Positions 43,231-52,694 of a stretch of 64,000 nt of DNA are shown here, one piece after another. The notes beneath the pieces are model-generated. The model did no database searches. It was not told where the DNA came from and saw nothing but the letters and a program-made list of their open reading frames with translations. A program made the position numbers and the translations under genes. The number at the start of each line of letters is the position of its first letter. Positions within the stretch are counted from its first letter, which is position 1. Origin of the DNA: JAJRXC01 sp047639555. GTDB lineage: Bacteria > Actinomycetota > Acidimicrobiia > Acidimicrobiales > Aldehydirespiratoraceae. The stretch lies in NCBI GenBank assembly GCA_047639555.1, contig JBLIOE010000011.1, forward strand, positions 23,007 to 87,006, written 5' to 3'.

Positions 43231-43236
43231 CCAGAC

Positions 43237-43908
43237 ATGACGGTGCATCTCGACGTTCTTGCCAGCCATGTTGCTCTCGACGGTGCTCGGGTGATTGATG
43301 TTGGATTCGGGCAGGGCGCACTCATGCGCGAGCTCCGCTCCTGCGGCGCTGACGTTGTCGGGGTCGAAGTGAATGTCGCGAGCCGCGAGGCTGCGATCGC
43401 CGCTGACCCTGATCACGCCGCTGCGTATCTCGCCGGAGTGGGCGAGGCCCTGCCGTTCGCCGACAGTACGGCCGACGCGGTGGTCTTCTCCTACTCCCTG
43501 CATCACGTGCCCGCCGCCGCCCTCGACGACGCGCTCGGTGAAGCTCGACGAGTCCTCAAGACCGGCGGCACGCTGTATTCCCTCGAGCCGATTCCCAAGG
43601 GCCCCGAGCACGATCTCGCCGCCCTGATCGATGATGAGACCGAGGTGCGAGCTTTCGCCCAGGATGCTCTCGACCGGGTGGTCGGTTTCGAAGAGCGACA
43701 CCGCTCCGAGTACGAGAGCGACAACCTCTACGACGACTGGGACGCATGGGAAGCCGTGATGGTCGGCGTTGACTCCACTCGGGCGGCGATCATGGCCGAG
43801 CAGCGCAACCGGGCCCGCCAGATGTTTGAGGCCACTGCGCTCAGGACCGTCGATGGTCGCCGACGATTCCTCGAGGGCAACCTGCTGCGGGTATTTACCG
43901 CCAGCTAG
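43237..43908 (+). CDS. Class I SAM-dependent methyltransferase
   Basis: A 223-residue methyltransferase. RVIDVGFGQGALMREL is motif I near residue 22, VVGVEVNV the acidic loop and VVFSYSLHHVPAAAL motif IV. FKTGG-like RVLKTGGTLYSLEP follows. The substrate is unknown. Only 9 nt separate it from the rhodanese protein, but a box overlapping that stop codon may also give a separate leaderless start. It ends 4 nt from the convergent ligase gene. Confidence 0.87.
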   Translation: MTVHLDVLASHVALDGARVIDVGFGQGALMRELRSCGADVVGVEVNVASREAAIAADPDHAAAYLAGVGEALPFADSTADAVVFSYSLHHVPAAALDDALGEARRVLKTGGTLYSLEPIPKGPEHDLAALIDDETEVRAFAQDALDRVVGFEERHRSEYESDNLYDDWDAWEAVMVGVDSTRAAIMAEQRNRARQMFEATALRTVDGRRRFLEGNLLRVFTAS

Positions 43909-43912
43909 ATGT

Positions 43913-45415
43913 CTAGATCGCTCGGTCGCGGCCTTCCCAATACGGGTCACGAAGCTGGCGGACATAGAGCTTGCCGTTGGGTTGGCGGGGGAGCGACGCA
44001 TGTACGTCGACTGACCGCGGCACCTTGTGCCGGCCGAGGCGTTCGCGGGCGAAGGCGAGGATCTCTTCGACGGTCGAATCATCGGAACCGTCCGTGAGTT
44101 CGAGCGCCGCCTTTACCTGCTCACCCCATTCCTCGTCGGGGATGCCGAAGACCGCGACATCGACCACGGCCGGGTGATCGAGTAGGGCCTGCTCGATCTC
44201 GGTGGGATAAATGTTCACCCCGCCGCTGATGATCATGTTGGTGGCCCGGTCGGCGAGGTGGACCCAGCCACCGTCTTCGACTCGACCCATGTCGCCCAGA
44301 GAGAATACGCCGGGCGCGAGGTAGGACCCATCGGTCTTCTCTGCCGCGTTCCAGTATTCGAACGGACGATCCTGGCCGGGGGTGTGGCAGTACAGCGTGC
44401 CTACCTCGCCGGCTGGGAGTCGGGTGCCCTCGTCGTCAACAGCAAACACCTCGAAGCCGGTGACCGAACGCCCGACGGTGCCGGGGTGTTCGAGCCACTC
44501 GTCGCTGTCCACGCGGGTGAAGACGCCGGCTTCGCTGGTGCCCCAGTATTCAGTGAGAATTGGCCCGAACCAATCGATCATCGATTGTTTGACGGTGCGC
44601 GAGATCGGCGCCGCGCCATGGAGAACAAGCTGGAGACCGCGGGGGTCGAACGCTGCTCGCTCGGCCTCGGGGAGGCGCAGCATTCGCACCATCATCGTGG
44701 GCACGAGGTGGGTGCGGCGAACGTTGAGTTTGGTGATCAGGTCGAGTGTGCGGGATGCGTCGAAGCGACGAACCATATGGAGATGGGCGCCGTTGCAGAG
44801 GTCGAAGAAGCCATAACCGCCGACCGCGGCGTGGTACGCCGGTCCCGTTATCAGCTGCGTGCCATCACCATCGAGACCGACCTGTTGGCCGAGTCGTTGT
44901 TGCAGCGCGAGCATCTCGGCGACGGTCGCCGGGACCGCACGTTTCACACCCTTGGGGTGTCCCGTCGTGCCGGAGGTGTAGCTGAATCGTGAACCGGGAG
45001 GGTCGTCGAGACTGAACGGCGCGTTGTCGGCCCGTCGGATTCGTTCGTCGAGATCGTTGCCGAGCAAGACAACCGGGATGTCGTCGGGAACCAGGGCGGC
45101 CAGTTCCGGTTCGGCGATGACGACGCGGGCGCCGGCGTCACGAACCACATAGTCGACCTCGTGTGGTGCCAGCAGTCCGTTGACCGGCACGAACCAAACG
45201 CCGCTGAGAATCGCGGCGAGATAGATCTCGAACACCTCGACGCGATTGTCGGTGAGAACGGCGAGGTGGTCACCGGGGGCCATGCCGAGACCGTCGCGGA
45301 AGACGTGGCCGAGCCGGGTGGCCCGATCGACGAACTCGGCTCGCGTTCGAGTGGCGCCAAGGTCGTCGGAGAGAGCCGGAGCGTCGGGATCGGCCGCGGC
45401 GAGATCGAGGATCAT
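43913..45415 (-). CDS. Acyl-CoA synthetase (AMP-binding)
   Basis: A 500-residue ligase with FSYTSGTTGHPKGVKR as the phosphate loop near residue 165, LTEYWGTSEAGVF as A5, DRATNMIISGGVNIYPTEIE as hinge, and LPRQPNGKLYVRQL with the catalytic lysine. It forms an acyl-CoA from an unknown acid. Its ATG lies 4 nt after the stop of the VanY-type gene, with no clear ribosome site, so it may depend on coupling. Confidence 0.9.
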   Translation of the reverse strand: MILDLAAADPDAPALSDDLGATRTRAEFVDRATRLGHVFRDGLGMAPGDHLAVLTDNRVEVFEIYLAAILSGVWFVPVNGLLAPHEVDYVVRDAGARVVIAEPELAALVPDDIPVVLLGNDLDERIRRADNAPFSLDDPPGSRFSYTSGTTGHPKGVKRAVPATVAEMLALQQRLGQQVGLDGDGTQLITGPAYHAAVGGYGFFDLCNGAHLHMVRRFDASRTLDLITKLNVRRTHLVPTMMVRMLRLPEAERAAFDPRGLQLVLHGAAPISRTVKQSMIDWFGPILTEYWGTSEAGVFTRVDSDEWLEHPGTVGRSVTGFEVFAVDDEGTRLPAGEVGTLYCHTPGQDRPFEYWNAAEKTDGSYLAPGVFSLGDMGRVEDGGWVHLADRATNMIISGGVNIYPTEIEQALLDHPAVVDVAVFGIPDEEWGEQVKAALELTDGSDDSTVEEILAFARERLGRHKVPRSVDVHASLPRQPNGKLYVRQLRDPYWEGRDRAI

Positions 45416-45419
45416 GTTG

Positions 45420-46631
45420 TTAGTTGCCGGTGGTGGACCAATGCCACGGTTCGCTCGGGAGGTTCTTGAACCCGTACGCCGGAGCGACTTCGGCTAACAC
45501 CCGAAAAACGTCGGTGTTTCGACTGCGAATAATCGACCCTAGGTAGGTGAAGTCGATGGCCAGACCACGCTCGTGAGCGCTGCGTCCGGGGCGAGCGGTA
45601 GGCGGGCGGCATTGTGATGCGGGCATCTCCCAAATCGCGTAGTCGGAAGTGCCACAGTGTGACCGGCGAAGATTGATCTGTGAGTCGGAGCTGCGATAGC
45701 CGCCCCCGCTGAGTGAGAAGCCCCGAGCTTCCATCGCGGCGAGCAAACCTTCGACATTGTCGGCGATCAGCACGTTGACCGTGAGGCCACGGACGACGAT
45801 GAGATCAACAGGTGCGTTGTCGGGAATCGTGACACTGCGTTCGCGATTGCGGCGGACGATTGCTTCGGCGATCTGTTGTTCTTCCGCCTTGATCTCCGCC
45901 GCCAGGTCGGCGTCGAGGCTCTCCAACGCGGCGACCTCGGCGAGGCGAGCGTCGAGTCGGTCTTCAACTGCGTCGAGCGTGTCGCCTTCGCGCTCGACGG
46001 CAAGATCGAGCTCGATCACCCGGCGGGCAACCTCCGCCTTCTGTTGATCGAGTTCGGCGGTGTGCGCGACCGCGTCGGCCTTCTCGCTCACGAGTTCGGC
46101 CTCCAGGGCGCGGAGCTCGTCGATGATCTCGGTGCTGTTGCCGTTGCCGAACTCGACCAGCGATTCGGTGCGGGCGTACTGCCAGGGGTTGGAATCAAGC
46201 GCAGCTTGGCCGCTCAGAGGCCCCAGGAAACCCATGAACGAGTTGACCGCCGACTCCCGCAGGGTGTCTTGCGTCGATGAGATATCGGCTTCGAGCTCAT
46301 CAATGGCCGTCTGCGCGGCTGCTTCTGCCACTTTGGCGGCTTCAACCCGGCGCGTGGCCGCGTCGAGGGAGGCCTCCTGGGCATCGACCGAGGCGCGGAG
46401 GGCAAGAAGTGCATCGGTCAGAGCGCCGATGTCGTCGGTCAACGCATCAACATCGAGGGCAACTTCGGCGGCTTCTTCTTGGACTTTCCGTCGTTCCTCG
46501 CGCATCTCGTCGGGTGTGTCCTGTGCGGCCGCGAGGGAAGATGCGAGACCGAGCGCGACAACGAGCACAGCGGTGAGCGTTTGGCCCCGTCGAAGCGGGC
46601 GCAGAAGGCGGCGGCGGATCGTTTTCGTCAT
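45420..46631 (-). CDS. Secreted coiled-coil protein with VanY-type D-Ala-D-Ala carboxypeptidase domain
   Basis: A 403-residue exported protein. MTKTIRRRLLRPLRRGQ is a basic N-terminus followed by a hydrophobic segment and ASSLAAAQ, a likely signal-peptidase site near 36. Residues about 42-255 are a coiled coil rich in Ala, Glu and Asp. The C-terminus (about 300-403) is a VanY/DD-peptidase domain: PGRSAHERGLAIDF supplies zinc ligands His and Asp, and SEPWHWS the last His. This layout resembles actinobacterial cell-wall hydrolases used in division or wall turnover. Confidence 0.88.
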   Translation of the reverse strand: MTKTIRRRLLRPLRRGQTLTAVLVVALGLASSLAAAQDTPDEMREERRKVQEEAAEVALDVDALTDDIGALTDALLALRASVDAQEASLDAATRRVEAAKVAEAAAQTAIDELEADISSTQDTLRESAVNSFMGFLGPLSGQAALDSNPWQYARTESLVEFGNGNSTEIIDELRALEAELVSEKADAVAHTAELDQQKAEVARRVIELDLAVEREGDTLDAVEDRLDARLAEVAALESLDADLAAEIKAEEQQIAEAIVRRNRERSVTIPDNAPVDLIVVRGLTVNVLIADNVEGLLAAMEARGFSLSGGGYRSSDSQINLRRSHCGTSDYAIWEMPASQCRPPTARPGRSAHERGLAIDFTYLGSIIRSRNTDVFRVLAEVAPAYGFKNLPSEPWHWSTTGN

Positions 46632-46698
46632 GGAATCGCAATGAACGAGAACTGACGGTACCAGCGACCCGGTTTCTTGTCTCTACCGCCCCGGAGCG

Positions 46699-47493
46699 TC
46701 AGTCGTTCTTCATTGTCTGGCCGCCGTCGACCGGAATCGCCACCCCCGTGATGTAGGACGACGACGGCAACGCGAGATTCAGAACCATGTGGGCAACTTC
46801 CTCGGGGTCGCCGTAGCGGCGCAGGACGGTGCGCCGGCGAGCGAACTTGTCTCGAAAGTCCGAGGGGATGGGGTCGGTCATACCCGTGAGGATCGGTCCG
46901 GGGCAGATCGCGTTGACGGTGATGCCGTGCTCCGCAAGGGCAAGAGCCAAGGCGCGGGTGAGACCAATCACGCCATGTTTCGCAGCGGTGTACGGCGCCG
47001 CGCCACGGGACGCGCCGAGGCCCTCGGTCGACGAGATGTTGATGATCCGTCCCTCACCGCTCGCCTTCAGATCGTCGAGGCAGGCCCGGATCAAACGTTG
47101 ATGGGGTGTGAGGAGTACATCGAGGGCGATCTGGAACTGTTCGTCGAAGCTGTCTTCACCGACGTCGCCGCCGACACTGATCCCCGCGTTGTTTACAAGC
47201 ACGTCGACAGGGCCGAGGTCTGAGTGAACCTCGGCGGCCACCCGTGTGATTGCGTCGGCGTCGGTGACATCAAGGGCGTACCCCTGGGCGATGCCGCCGA
47301 CCGCTTCGATCTCCGCGACGACGACATCGACGGCGTCCTGGCGCAGGTCGGTGACGGCCACCCGGGCGCCCTCATCGGCAAAAAGGTGCGCTTCGGCTCG
47401 CCCCATTCCGGAGGCCGCCCCGGTGATGAGCACAACCTTGCCAGCCACCGACCGGCTTCGGGAAGTGAGTCGAGGATTTGTCGCTTCGGTCAT
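46699..47493 (-). CDS. Short-chain dehydrogenase/reductase
   Basis: A 264-residue SDR. LITGAASGMGRAEA binds nucleotide, LVNNAGISVGG is the NNAG motif, INISSTEGLGAS and YTAAKHGVIGLTRAL hold the catalytic residues and AICPGPILTGM follows. NAD is likely the cofactor (Asp in VAVTDLR after strand 2). It lies 12 nt downstream of the aldose epimerase gene on the same strand, so the two may be co-transcribed. Confidence 0.9.
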   Translation of the reverse strand: MTEATNPRLTSRSRSVAGKVVLITGAASGMGRAEAHLFADEGARVAVTDLRQDAVDVVVAEIEAVGGIAQGYALDVTDADAITRVAAEVHSDLGPVDVLVNNAGISVGGDVGEDSFDEQFQIALDVLLTPHQRLIRACLDDLKASGEGRIINISSTEGLGASRGAAPYTAAKHGVIGLTRALALALAEHGITVNAICPGPILTGMTDPIPSDFRDKFARRRTVLRRYGDPEEVAHMVLNLALPSSSYITGVAIPVDGGQTMKND

Positions 47494-47505
47494 GCGTAGC
47501 TCCGG

Positions 47506-48534
47506 TCAGGTCCAGTGGAGGTGGTACTCAAGTTGGTGAACGTAGCGCTCACCCGGACGTAACACCGCGGAGGGCGCCCAGTCGAGGTTCGGCCCGTTCG
47601 GGACGTGTTGGGGTTCGAGGCACATCGCCCCGAATGGGTCGTGATGGCGGCCGTCGGTGCCGGCCCCGCCGCTGAGAAAAGCTCCCGTATAGAACTGCAC
47701 CGCGGGCTGGTTGCTCCACATTTCGAGCGTGCGCCCGCGGGGGTGGGTGACCCGAGCGTGCCGACGGAGGCCGTCGCCCTCCACCATGAAACAATGGTCG
47801 TAGCCGTTGGGCAGGGCGAAGCCGAGCCGATCGCCGAGTGTCGCCGGCGAACGGAGATCGAACGGAGTGCCGTCGACTGGGGTGGGCGGTCCCGACGGCA
47901 ACGATGCCGCATCGATCGGGACCACCATGTCGGCCGCGAGCTGCACGGTGTGGTTGCTGATGTCTTCCTCCGAAGGCCCGCCCAGATTCCAATACGCGTG
48001 GTTCGTCATTGAGACGACCGTCGGCGCGTCGGTTGTTGCCTCGAAGGTGATCGCGATGTGATGGTCGTGGAGTGTGTAGGTGACCGCCGCGTCGACGGTG
48101 CCCGGGAACCCCATCTCGCCATCGGGGCTCACGCGGTGGAAGCGCACTCCGTGTTCGACCTCCTCGGCGTGCCACACAATGTGAGAGAAGCCAAAGGCGC
48201 CGCCATGCAGTTGGTTGTCGCCCTCGTTGGCGTCGAGCGCATAGGTGAGCCCGTCAAGGGTGACCTCGGCGTTACCGAGTCGGTTCGCGTAGCGACCAAC
48301 GGATACGCCCAGGTACGGATTACGAATGGGGTCTTCGCGCTCAGCGACGGAATCGAGGCTGAGTATGAGCGGTACCGACGCGCCTCCCTGGCCGGGCACT
48401 TCCACTCGGTGAAGAGTGGCGCCCAGGTCCAGGAGTTCGACGGTCAAGCCAGAGGAGGCGGTGAGTCGCCAGCGGTGCACCTCGGTCGGATCCTGGAGGC
48501 GGTTGCCGGCGGTCATTCCATAGCGTTCGGGCAC
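47506..48534 (-). CDS. galM: Aldose 1-epimerase (mutarotase)
   Basis: A 342-residue galactose mutarotase-like protein. NRLGNAEVTLDGLTYALDAN has the substrate Asn/Arg, NQLHGGAFGFSHIVW the catalytic His, SMTNHAYWNLGG the second His, and QFYTGAF precedes the Glu region. It interconverts sugar anomers. The start is uncertain: GTG 48534 fits a TACGGT box 7 nt upstream; ATG 48516 is an alternative. It diverges from the large lyase/glycosyltransferase gene. Confidence 0.87.
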   Translation of the reverse strand: MPERYGMTAGNRLQDPTEVHRWRLTASSGLTVELLDLGATLHRVEVPGQGGASVPLILSLDSVAEREDPIRNPYLGVSVGRYANRLGNAEVTLDGLTYALDANEGDNQLHGGAFGFSHIVWHAEEVEHGVRFHRVSPDGEMGFPGTVDAAVTYTLHDHHIAITFEATTDAPTVVSMTNHAYWNLGGPSEEDISNHTVQLAADMVVPIDAASLPSGPPTPVDGTPFDLRSPATLGDRLGFALPNGYDHCFMVEGDGLRRHARVTHPRGRTLEMWSNQPAVQFYTGAFLSGGAGTDGRHHDPFGAMCLEPQHVPNGPNLDWAPSAVLRPGERYVHQLEYHLHWT

Positions 48535-48541
48535 GGGCACT

Positions 48542-48551
48542 ACCGTACGTT
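48542..48551. promoter_or_regulatory. Overlapping divergent -10 core (accgTAcgtt)
   Basis: Minus strand TACGGT (48547-48542) ends 7 nt before GTG 48534. Plus strand TACGTT (48546-48551) shares the TA and would give a short leader with the CTGGGGGA ribosome site of the gene at 48575. Confidence 0.42.
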
Positions 48552-48574
48552 CTTCAACGCCTGGGGGACTCGTT

Positions 48575-51196
48575 GTGACCACACCATCGACGCTCGCTGA
48601 TCGTCTGCTCTTGCTGACCACCAAGGTCTTGACCGACCTTGAGCAGCACCACGCTCCGGGTCTGGAGCTGCCCCTTGCCTTCGGCGGCTATCTGGTCGGC
48701 GCCGATGCGCGGGCGGACATGGCGTTCACGCTGGGTCTGCTGCACGACCAGGGTGTCGAGTCGATGGCGGGCGTGAACTGTGCCGACCAGGCGCTGGAGA
48801 TCGTGCGTCGGCTTGATGGGCCGAGTACCCACAGCTTCTATTCGTATCGAGCGGCGGAGACCATCGCTCGGCTCGGTGGGTTCAAGGACAACCCTCGTCT
48901 TGCGAATTGGACCGACGCCGAGATCGCCAACGCAGAAGAATCGATCGACTCGTCGAGCATGCTGTCGATGCTTGACGACGGCACGCTGCCGAACAACTAC
49001 GCGGTGGTGCTTACCCGCTGCGAGATCGCTCGCCGGACCCTTGGTCGGCTGCCGGCCGAGAACCGCCTGGACGAGTTGCTCGACAAACTCCGTGCGCTCT
49101 TCGGCGGCCTCCCCTTCGGCTGGTGGGATGACTTTGGCGGGGCCAACTACGACATGTACACGCCCGACGTTTACCTGTTCGCCGAACCGTTTGCCCAGGA
49201 GATCGGTGATGCCTGGGAGCGCGGCTTCCGAATAGCTCTCGCCGATCTGACCGATGTGGCGACACCGGGCGGTGCCGTCTCATGGGGCCGGTCGACCGGC
49301 GCGCTCGGTGTGGTGATGAATGTTGAACTGGGCGCCACCGCGGTGGGCCGCTCGCTCACCAATGATCCTGCGGGCTGGCTGGGGAAGGCACTGCTGGCGG
49401 TGACAGAGCTTGAGCGTTGGTTCGAGAACGGGGTCGTTACCTCACACCAGCACCGGATGACGATGGGATATCGCGGTCCCGAGCGGCGGCTGCAAATGAC
49501 CCTCGACCTGCTGGGCAAGCTCGTGCAGGCCGCGGGCGAGGCCCGTCGAGCCGAGACCGTCGAGGCCGCCACGCCGGCCGATAGCTACCGGTCCGTGGAT
49601 CGTCTGGTGCGCTTTGAGAATGAGCGCAACGCCGGGGTGTGGACTCATCGCGGTGGTGGGCTCGACTTCGTGCTGCCCTTCGTTGGTGGCTGGTGGGGCG
49701 ACTACACAAGTTCGCCGCGTTGGCCGGGCCGTTTTGAGGTAGCCGTCGACTCTCAGCGGCACATTGGCTGGCTCCCGGTCATCCACGCCGACGGCGCGGC
49801 CAAGACGGTCACGGGGCCGCCCGCCGCCCTGACCCACGAGCCTGGCCGCGTTCATGCTCGTTTCGAGAATTTCTCGTCGCTCAATCTCGGCGCGGGCGAG
49901 CCGGCGACGACTCCAATTGTCGGCACGCGCGACGTCACGTATTCGATCGAGGGGCGGTCACTGGTGATCGATGAGACCCTCACGATCGATCGCGACCCGG
50001 CCACGATCGACGCCGTTGTGGTCGACGTGCCCGAGGTTGCCGGCCAGCCGCTTGCGGTTGAGTTCTCCTCTCCCGATTCGCACACCTCTTCGATCATCGA
50101 CACGAGCGGCATGCAAGAGCACCGTTCGTTCTGGAACGAACACCCACGACAACATGAGCTGGTCCTCGCGCCGGCGAGGTCGCTGTCGTATCGCTGCCGC
50201 GTCACTCCCGCACTGCGGGTCGCGACCACGGCGTATGGCCATTGGTACGACGAGAGCTTGTGGTCGCCGCTCGGCGACCGGGTCGTGCGATCAGGTGAGC
50301 CCTACTTCGCAGGAATCGAAGCGCTTTCGGCGGTCGATGTGCTGCATATGCATTGGCCCGAGTGGATGAGCGGACCGACGCCCGACAATGCCCGCGACAC
50401 GATCGCTCGTCTACGGGCGGCGGGTGTCACCATTTTCTGGACCCAGCACAATCGGGTGCCGCATGCCTTTCCGGCGGCCGACGACATGTATGCCGTATGG
50501 GCGGCCGAAGCCGATGTCGTGGTGCACCACAGCGAATACGGGCGCGCGGTGATGGAAGCGACGTACACCTACGGCGACCACACCCGCCACGCAGTGATCC
50601 CGCACGGTCACTGGGGTCACATGCTCGATCCTGTTCGTCCTCCGGGAGGGCAGGCGGAAGCGGTGGCGGCTCAAGGAATGGCGCCGGTCGGGCTGCGGCT
50701 CGGCATCATTGGCGCCCCCCGACGCGAGAAGGATGTGCAGCTCGTGATCGATGCCGTACATGCCAGCACGCGTGATGACATCGAGCTGCGATGCTGGTCG
50801 TTGAAGGGCGAGATCGTTCCTGATGATCCGCGGATCATTGCTGAGCCGTACGTGGCCATCGACCACTCGATCTACGCCCAGCGACTCTTCACGCTCGACG
50901 CCCTGGTGCTGCCGTTCAGCGAAGGAATGCTGACGACGGGAACCATCGGTGACGCGATCGGCGCAGGCATTCCGGCGTTGGCGTCTTCATGGGGGTATCT
51001 CCGCGAGGCGATGGGTGATGCCGCGGTGTACTACGGCGACACTCGAGAAGATCTCACCGCCTGCCTCGATGCGCTCACGGTCGAGCAGCTCGCGGTGGCG
51101 CGGGCCGCCATTCCGGAGCGGCAAGCGGCGCTCGACTGGGCACCGATTGCCGAAGCGACGCTCGCGCTGCTCGACGATGTGGTCTCGAGTCGCTGA
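48575..51196 (+). CDS. Large fusion: lyase/heparinase-like helical and beta part plus GT-B glycosyltransferase
   Basis: An 873-residue cytoplasmic protein with no signal peptide. Residues 1 to about 340 are helical and look like an (alpha/alpha) toroid (FGGYLVGADARADMA, GANYDMYTPDVYLF, MTMGYRGPERRLQMT). Residues about 345-570 are beta-rich, as in the sandwich of polysaccharide lyases or hydrolases (DFVLPFVGGWWGDYT, DVTYSIEGRSLVIDETLTID). Residues about 580-873 are a compact GT-B glycosyltransferase: VLHMHWPEWMSG near 588, TQHNRVPHAF, VIPHGHWGHM near 675 and VLPFSEGMLTTGTIGDA near 780. GTG 48575 follows CTGGGGGA. The fold of the front half is inference from pattern and length; I do not recognise a named family. 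Confidence 0.7.
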   Translation: MTTPSTLADRLLLLTTKVLTDLEQHHAPGLELPLAFGGYLVGADARADMAFTLGLLHDQGVESMAGVNCADQALEIVRRLDGPSTHSFYSYRAAETIARLGGFKDNPRLANWTDAEIANAEESIDSSSMLSMLDDGTLPNNYAVVLTRCEIARRTLGRLPAENRLDELLDKLRALFGGLPFGWWDDFGGANYDMYTPDVYLFAEPFAQEIGDAWERGFRIALADLTDVATPGGAVSWGRSTGALGVVMNVELGATAVGRSLTNDPAGWLGKALLAVTELERWFENGVVTSHQHRMTMGYRGPERRLQMTLDLLGKLVQAAGEARRAETVEAATPADSYRSVDRLVRFENERNAGVWTHRGGGLDFVLPFVGGWWGDYTSSPRWPGRFEVAVDSQRHIGWLPVIHADGAAKTVTGPPAALTHEPGRVHARFENFSSLNLGAGEPATTPIVGTRDVTYSIEGRSLVIDETLTIDRDPATIDAVVVDVPEVAGQPLAVEFSSPDSHTSSIIDTSGMQEHRSFWNEHPRQHELVLAPARSLSYRCRVTPALRVATTAYGHWYDESLWSPLGDRVVRSGEPYFAGIEALSAVDVLHMHWPEWMSGPTPDNARDTIARLRAAGVTIFWTQHNRVPHAFPAADDMYAVWAAEADVVVHHSEYGRAVMEATYTYGDHTRHAVIPHGHWGHMLDPVRPPGGQAEAVAAQGMAPVGLRLGIIGAPRREKDVQLVIDAVHASTRDDIELRCWSLKGEIVPDDPRIIAEPYVAIDHSIYAQRLFTLDALVLPFSEGMLTTGTIGDAIGAGIPALASSWGYLREAMGDAAVYYGDTREDLTACLDALTVEQLAVARAAIPERQAALDWAPIAEATLALLDDVVSSR

Positions 51197-51225
51197 CGGA
51201 ATTCCAGTCGCCGTGAGCGACGGGT

Positions 51226-51231
51226 TACGTT
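51226..51231 (+). promoter_or_regulatory. Leaderless -10 box TACGTT
   Basis: TACGTT ends 6 nt before ATG 51238 of the LLM gene. Confidence 0.42.
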
Positions 51232-51237
51232 GTCGCC

Positions 51238-52245
51238 ATGGAACTGGGATTTACATGGGGTTATTGGACGCGAGCGATGCCCGAGAACTTTCTCGAGCTG
51301 AGTGTTGCCGCGGAGGACGCCGGATTCGACTGCATCTGGTCGGCGGAGTCGTGGGGCTCCGACGCTTTCTCGCCGTTGGCCTACATCGCCGCGCACACCG
51401 ATCGGATCAAGCTTGGCACCGGTGTCGTGCAGCTCTCGGCGCGCACCGCCGCCGCGACGGCGATGCATGCCATCACACTCGACCACCTCTCCAACGGCCG
51501 CGTCATTCTCGGCCTTGGGGTCTCCGGACCTCAGGTGGTTGAAGGTTGGTACGGCATGCCGTCGCGCAAGCCGCTCGCCCGCACTCGCGAATATGTCGAG
51601 GTGCTGAAGACCATCTTCCGGCGTGAAGAAGCGGCCGAGTTCCAGGGCGACCATATTCAGATGCCCTACACGGGCGAGGGTTCCGAGGGCCTGGGGAAGC
51701 CATTGAAGGTGATGACCCATCCTTTGCGCGAGATTCCGATCTGGATCGGAGCGGAGGGTCCGAAGAACGTTGCGCAGACCGCCGAGATCGCCGACGGATG
51801 GCTCCCGCTCTACTACTCCCCGTTCCGCCCCGAGGTCTATGCCGACCAGCTCGCCAACGCGAAGCCCGGGTTTGAGATCGCGGTCAACGTCTCGATGAAG
51901 ATCACCGAAGACATCGAGGCGGCGCTCTACGGCACGAAGGCGTCGCTCGCGTTCTACATCGGCGGCATGGGGGCGAAGGGGCAGAACTACCACACGAAGC
52001 TGATGGCCCGTATGGGTTACGAAGAAGAGGCGCACAAGATTCAAGACCTCTTCTTCGAAGGCAAGCGTGATGAAGGCATCGCGATGGTGCCCACCGACTT
52101 CGCTGACGAGATCTCCCTCGTTGGGCCGGTCGAACGTATTCGCGAGCGGCTGCAGGCGTGGGAGGAGAGCCCCGTCACCATGTTGAATGTTGCGGCCCGC
52201 ACTCCCGAGGAGATTCACCTTCTCGCTGATGTTGTGAAGGGCTAG
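51238..52245 (+). CDS. LLM-class F420-dependent oxidoreductase
   Basis: A 335-residue luciferase-like protein. MELGFTWGYWTRAMPENF, FDCIWSAESWGSDAF, IKLGTGVVQLSARTAAATAM, GRVILGLGVSGPQVVEGW and IPIWIGAEGPKNVAQTAE are the family landmarks of the F420-dependent group. It differs from the other two LLM proteins in the window in length and sequence. The substrate is unknown. The next gene starts 11 nt downstream. Confidence 0.88.
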   Translation: MELGFTWGYWTRAMPENFLELSVAAEDAGFDCIWSAESWGSDAFSPLAYIAAHTDRIKLGTGVVQLSARTAAATAMHAITLDHLSNGRVILGLGVSGPQVVEGWYGMPSRKPLARTREYVEVLKTIFRREEAAEFQGDHIQMPYTGEGSEGLGKPLKVMTHPLREIPIWIGAEGPKNVAQTAEIADGWLPLYYSPFRPEVYADQLANAKPGFEIAVNVSMKITEDIEAALYGTKASLAFYIGGMGAKGQNYHTKLMARMGYEEEAHKIQDLFFEGKRDEGIAMVPTDFADEISLVGPVERIRERLQAWEESPVTMLNVAARTPEEIHLLADVVKG

Positions 52246-52256
52246 GTCGACTCGGG

Positions 52257-52694
52257 ATGAACACAGAGAAGACGCTCAAGAAGGCGGCCGAATTCGTCGC
52301 GGCCGGAGAGGCTGTGCTTGCGGCTGTAAAGGTCATACCGCGCGGTGCGGCGCACGCGACCATTCTCGGAGCGGCGGGCGCGGTTGCCGTTGGTGTGGTC
52401 GGCCCTGCGTTGACCGGCGCGGGAGCAGTTCTCGGAAGCGCGGCGGCCGAGGGTTCGGGCGTAGCGGGTCAGGCCGAACGGGCCGACGCAGACCTCGATG
52501 TCGGATCGGCCCCGCAAGCTCCGCTGATCGAGAGCATCAGCTCCGGGGAAGCACGGCTCTTCGGTCAGAAACTGATGGAGATCATGATCACGACGACCTC
52601 CGGCGGTGAAGCGGGATTTGGGGTGGCGAAGGTGCACCGAAAGCACGGTGACGCTGTGGTTGAAATGCTGACCGCGGGGAACGATTCCATTTGA
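52257..52694 (+). CDS. Small protein of unknown function ahead of SLC13 transporter
   Basis: A 145-residue protein with a glycine/alanine-rich hydrophobic stretch at about residues 36-63 (ILGAAGAVAVGVVGPALTG) that could span the membrane or insert in it. The rest is amphipathic, ending in VEMLTAGNDSI. No family was recognised. Its stop overlaps the TTG start of the SLC13-type transporter (TTGA), which suggests a role beside that transporter. Confidence 0.6.
   Translation: MNTEKTLKKAAEFVAAGEAVLAAVKVIPRGAAHATILGAAGAVAVGVVGPALTGAGAVLGSAAAEGSGVAGQAERADADLDVGSAPQAPLIESISSGEARLFGQKLMEIMITTTSGGEAGFGVAKVHRKHGDAVVEMLTAGNDSI

Noticed and set aside
43902..43920. CTAGATgtCTAGAT direct repeat as a regulatory site
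   Set aside because: The two copies are simply the stop codons of convergent genes and their next bases.
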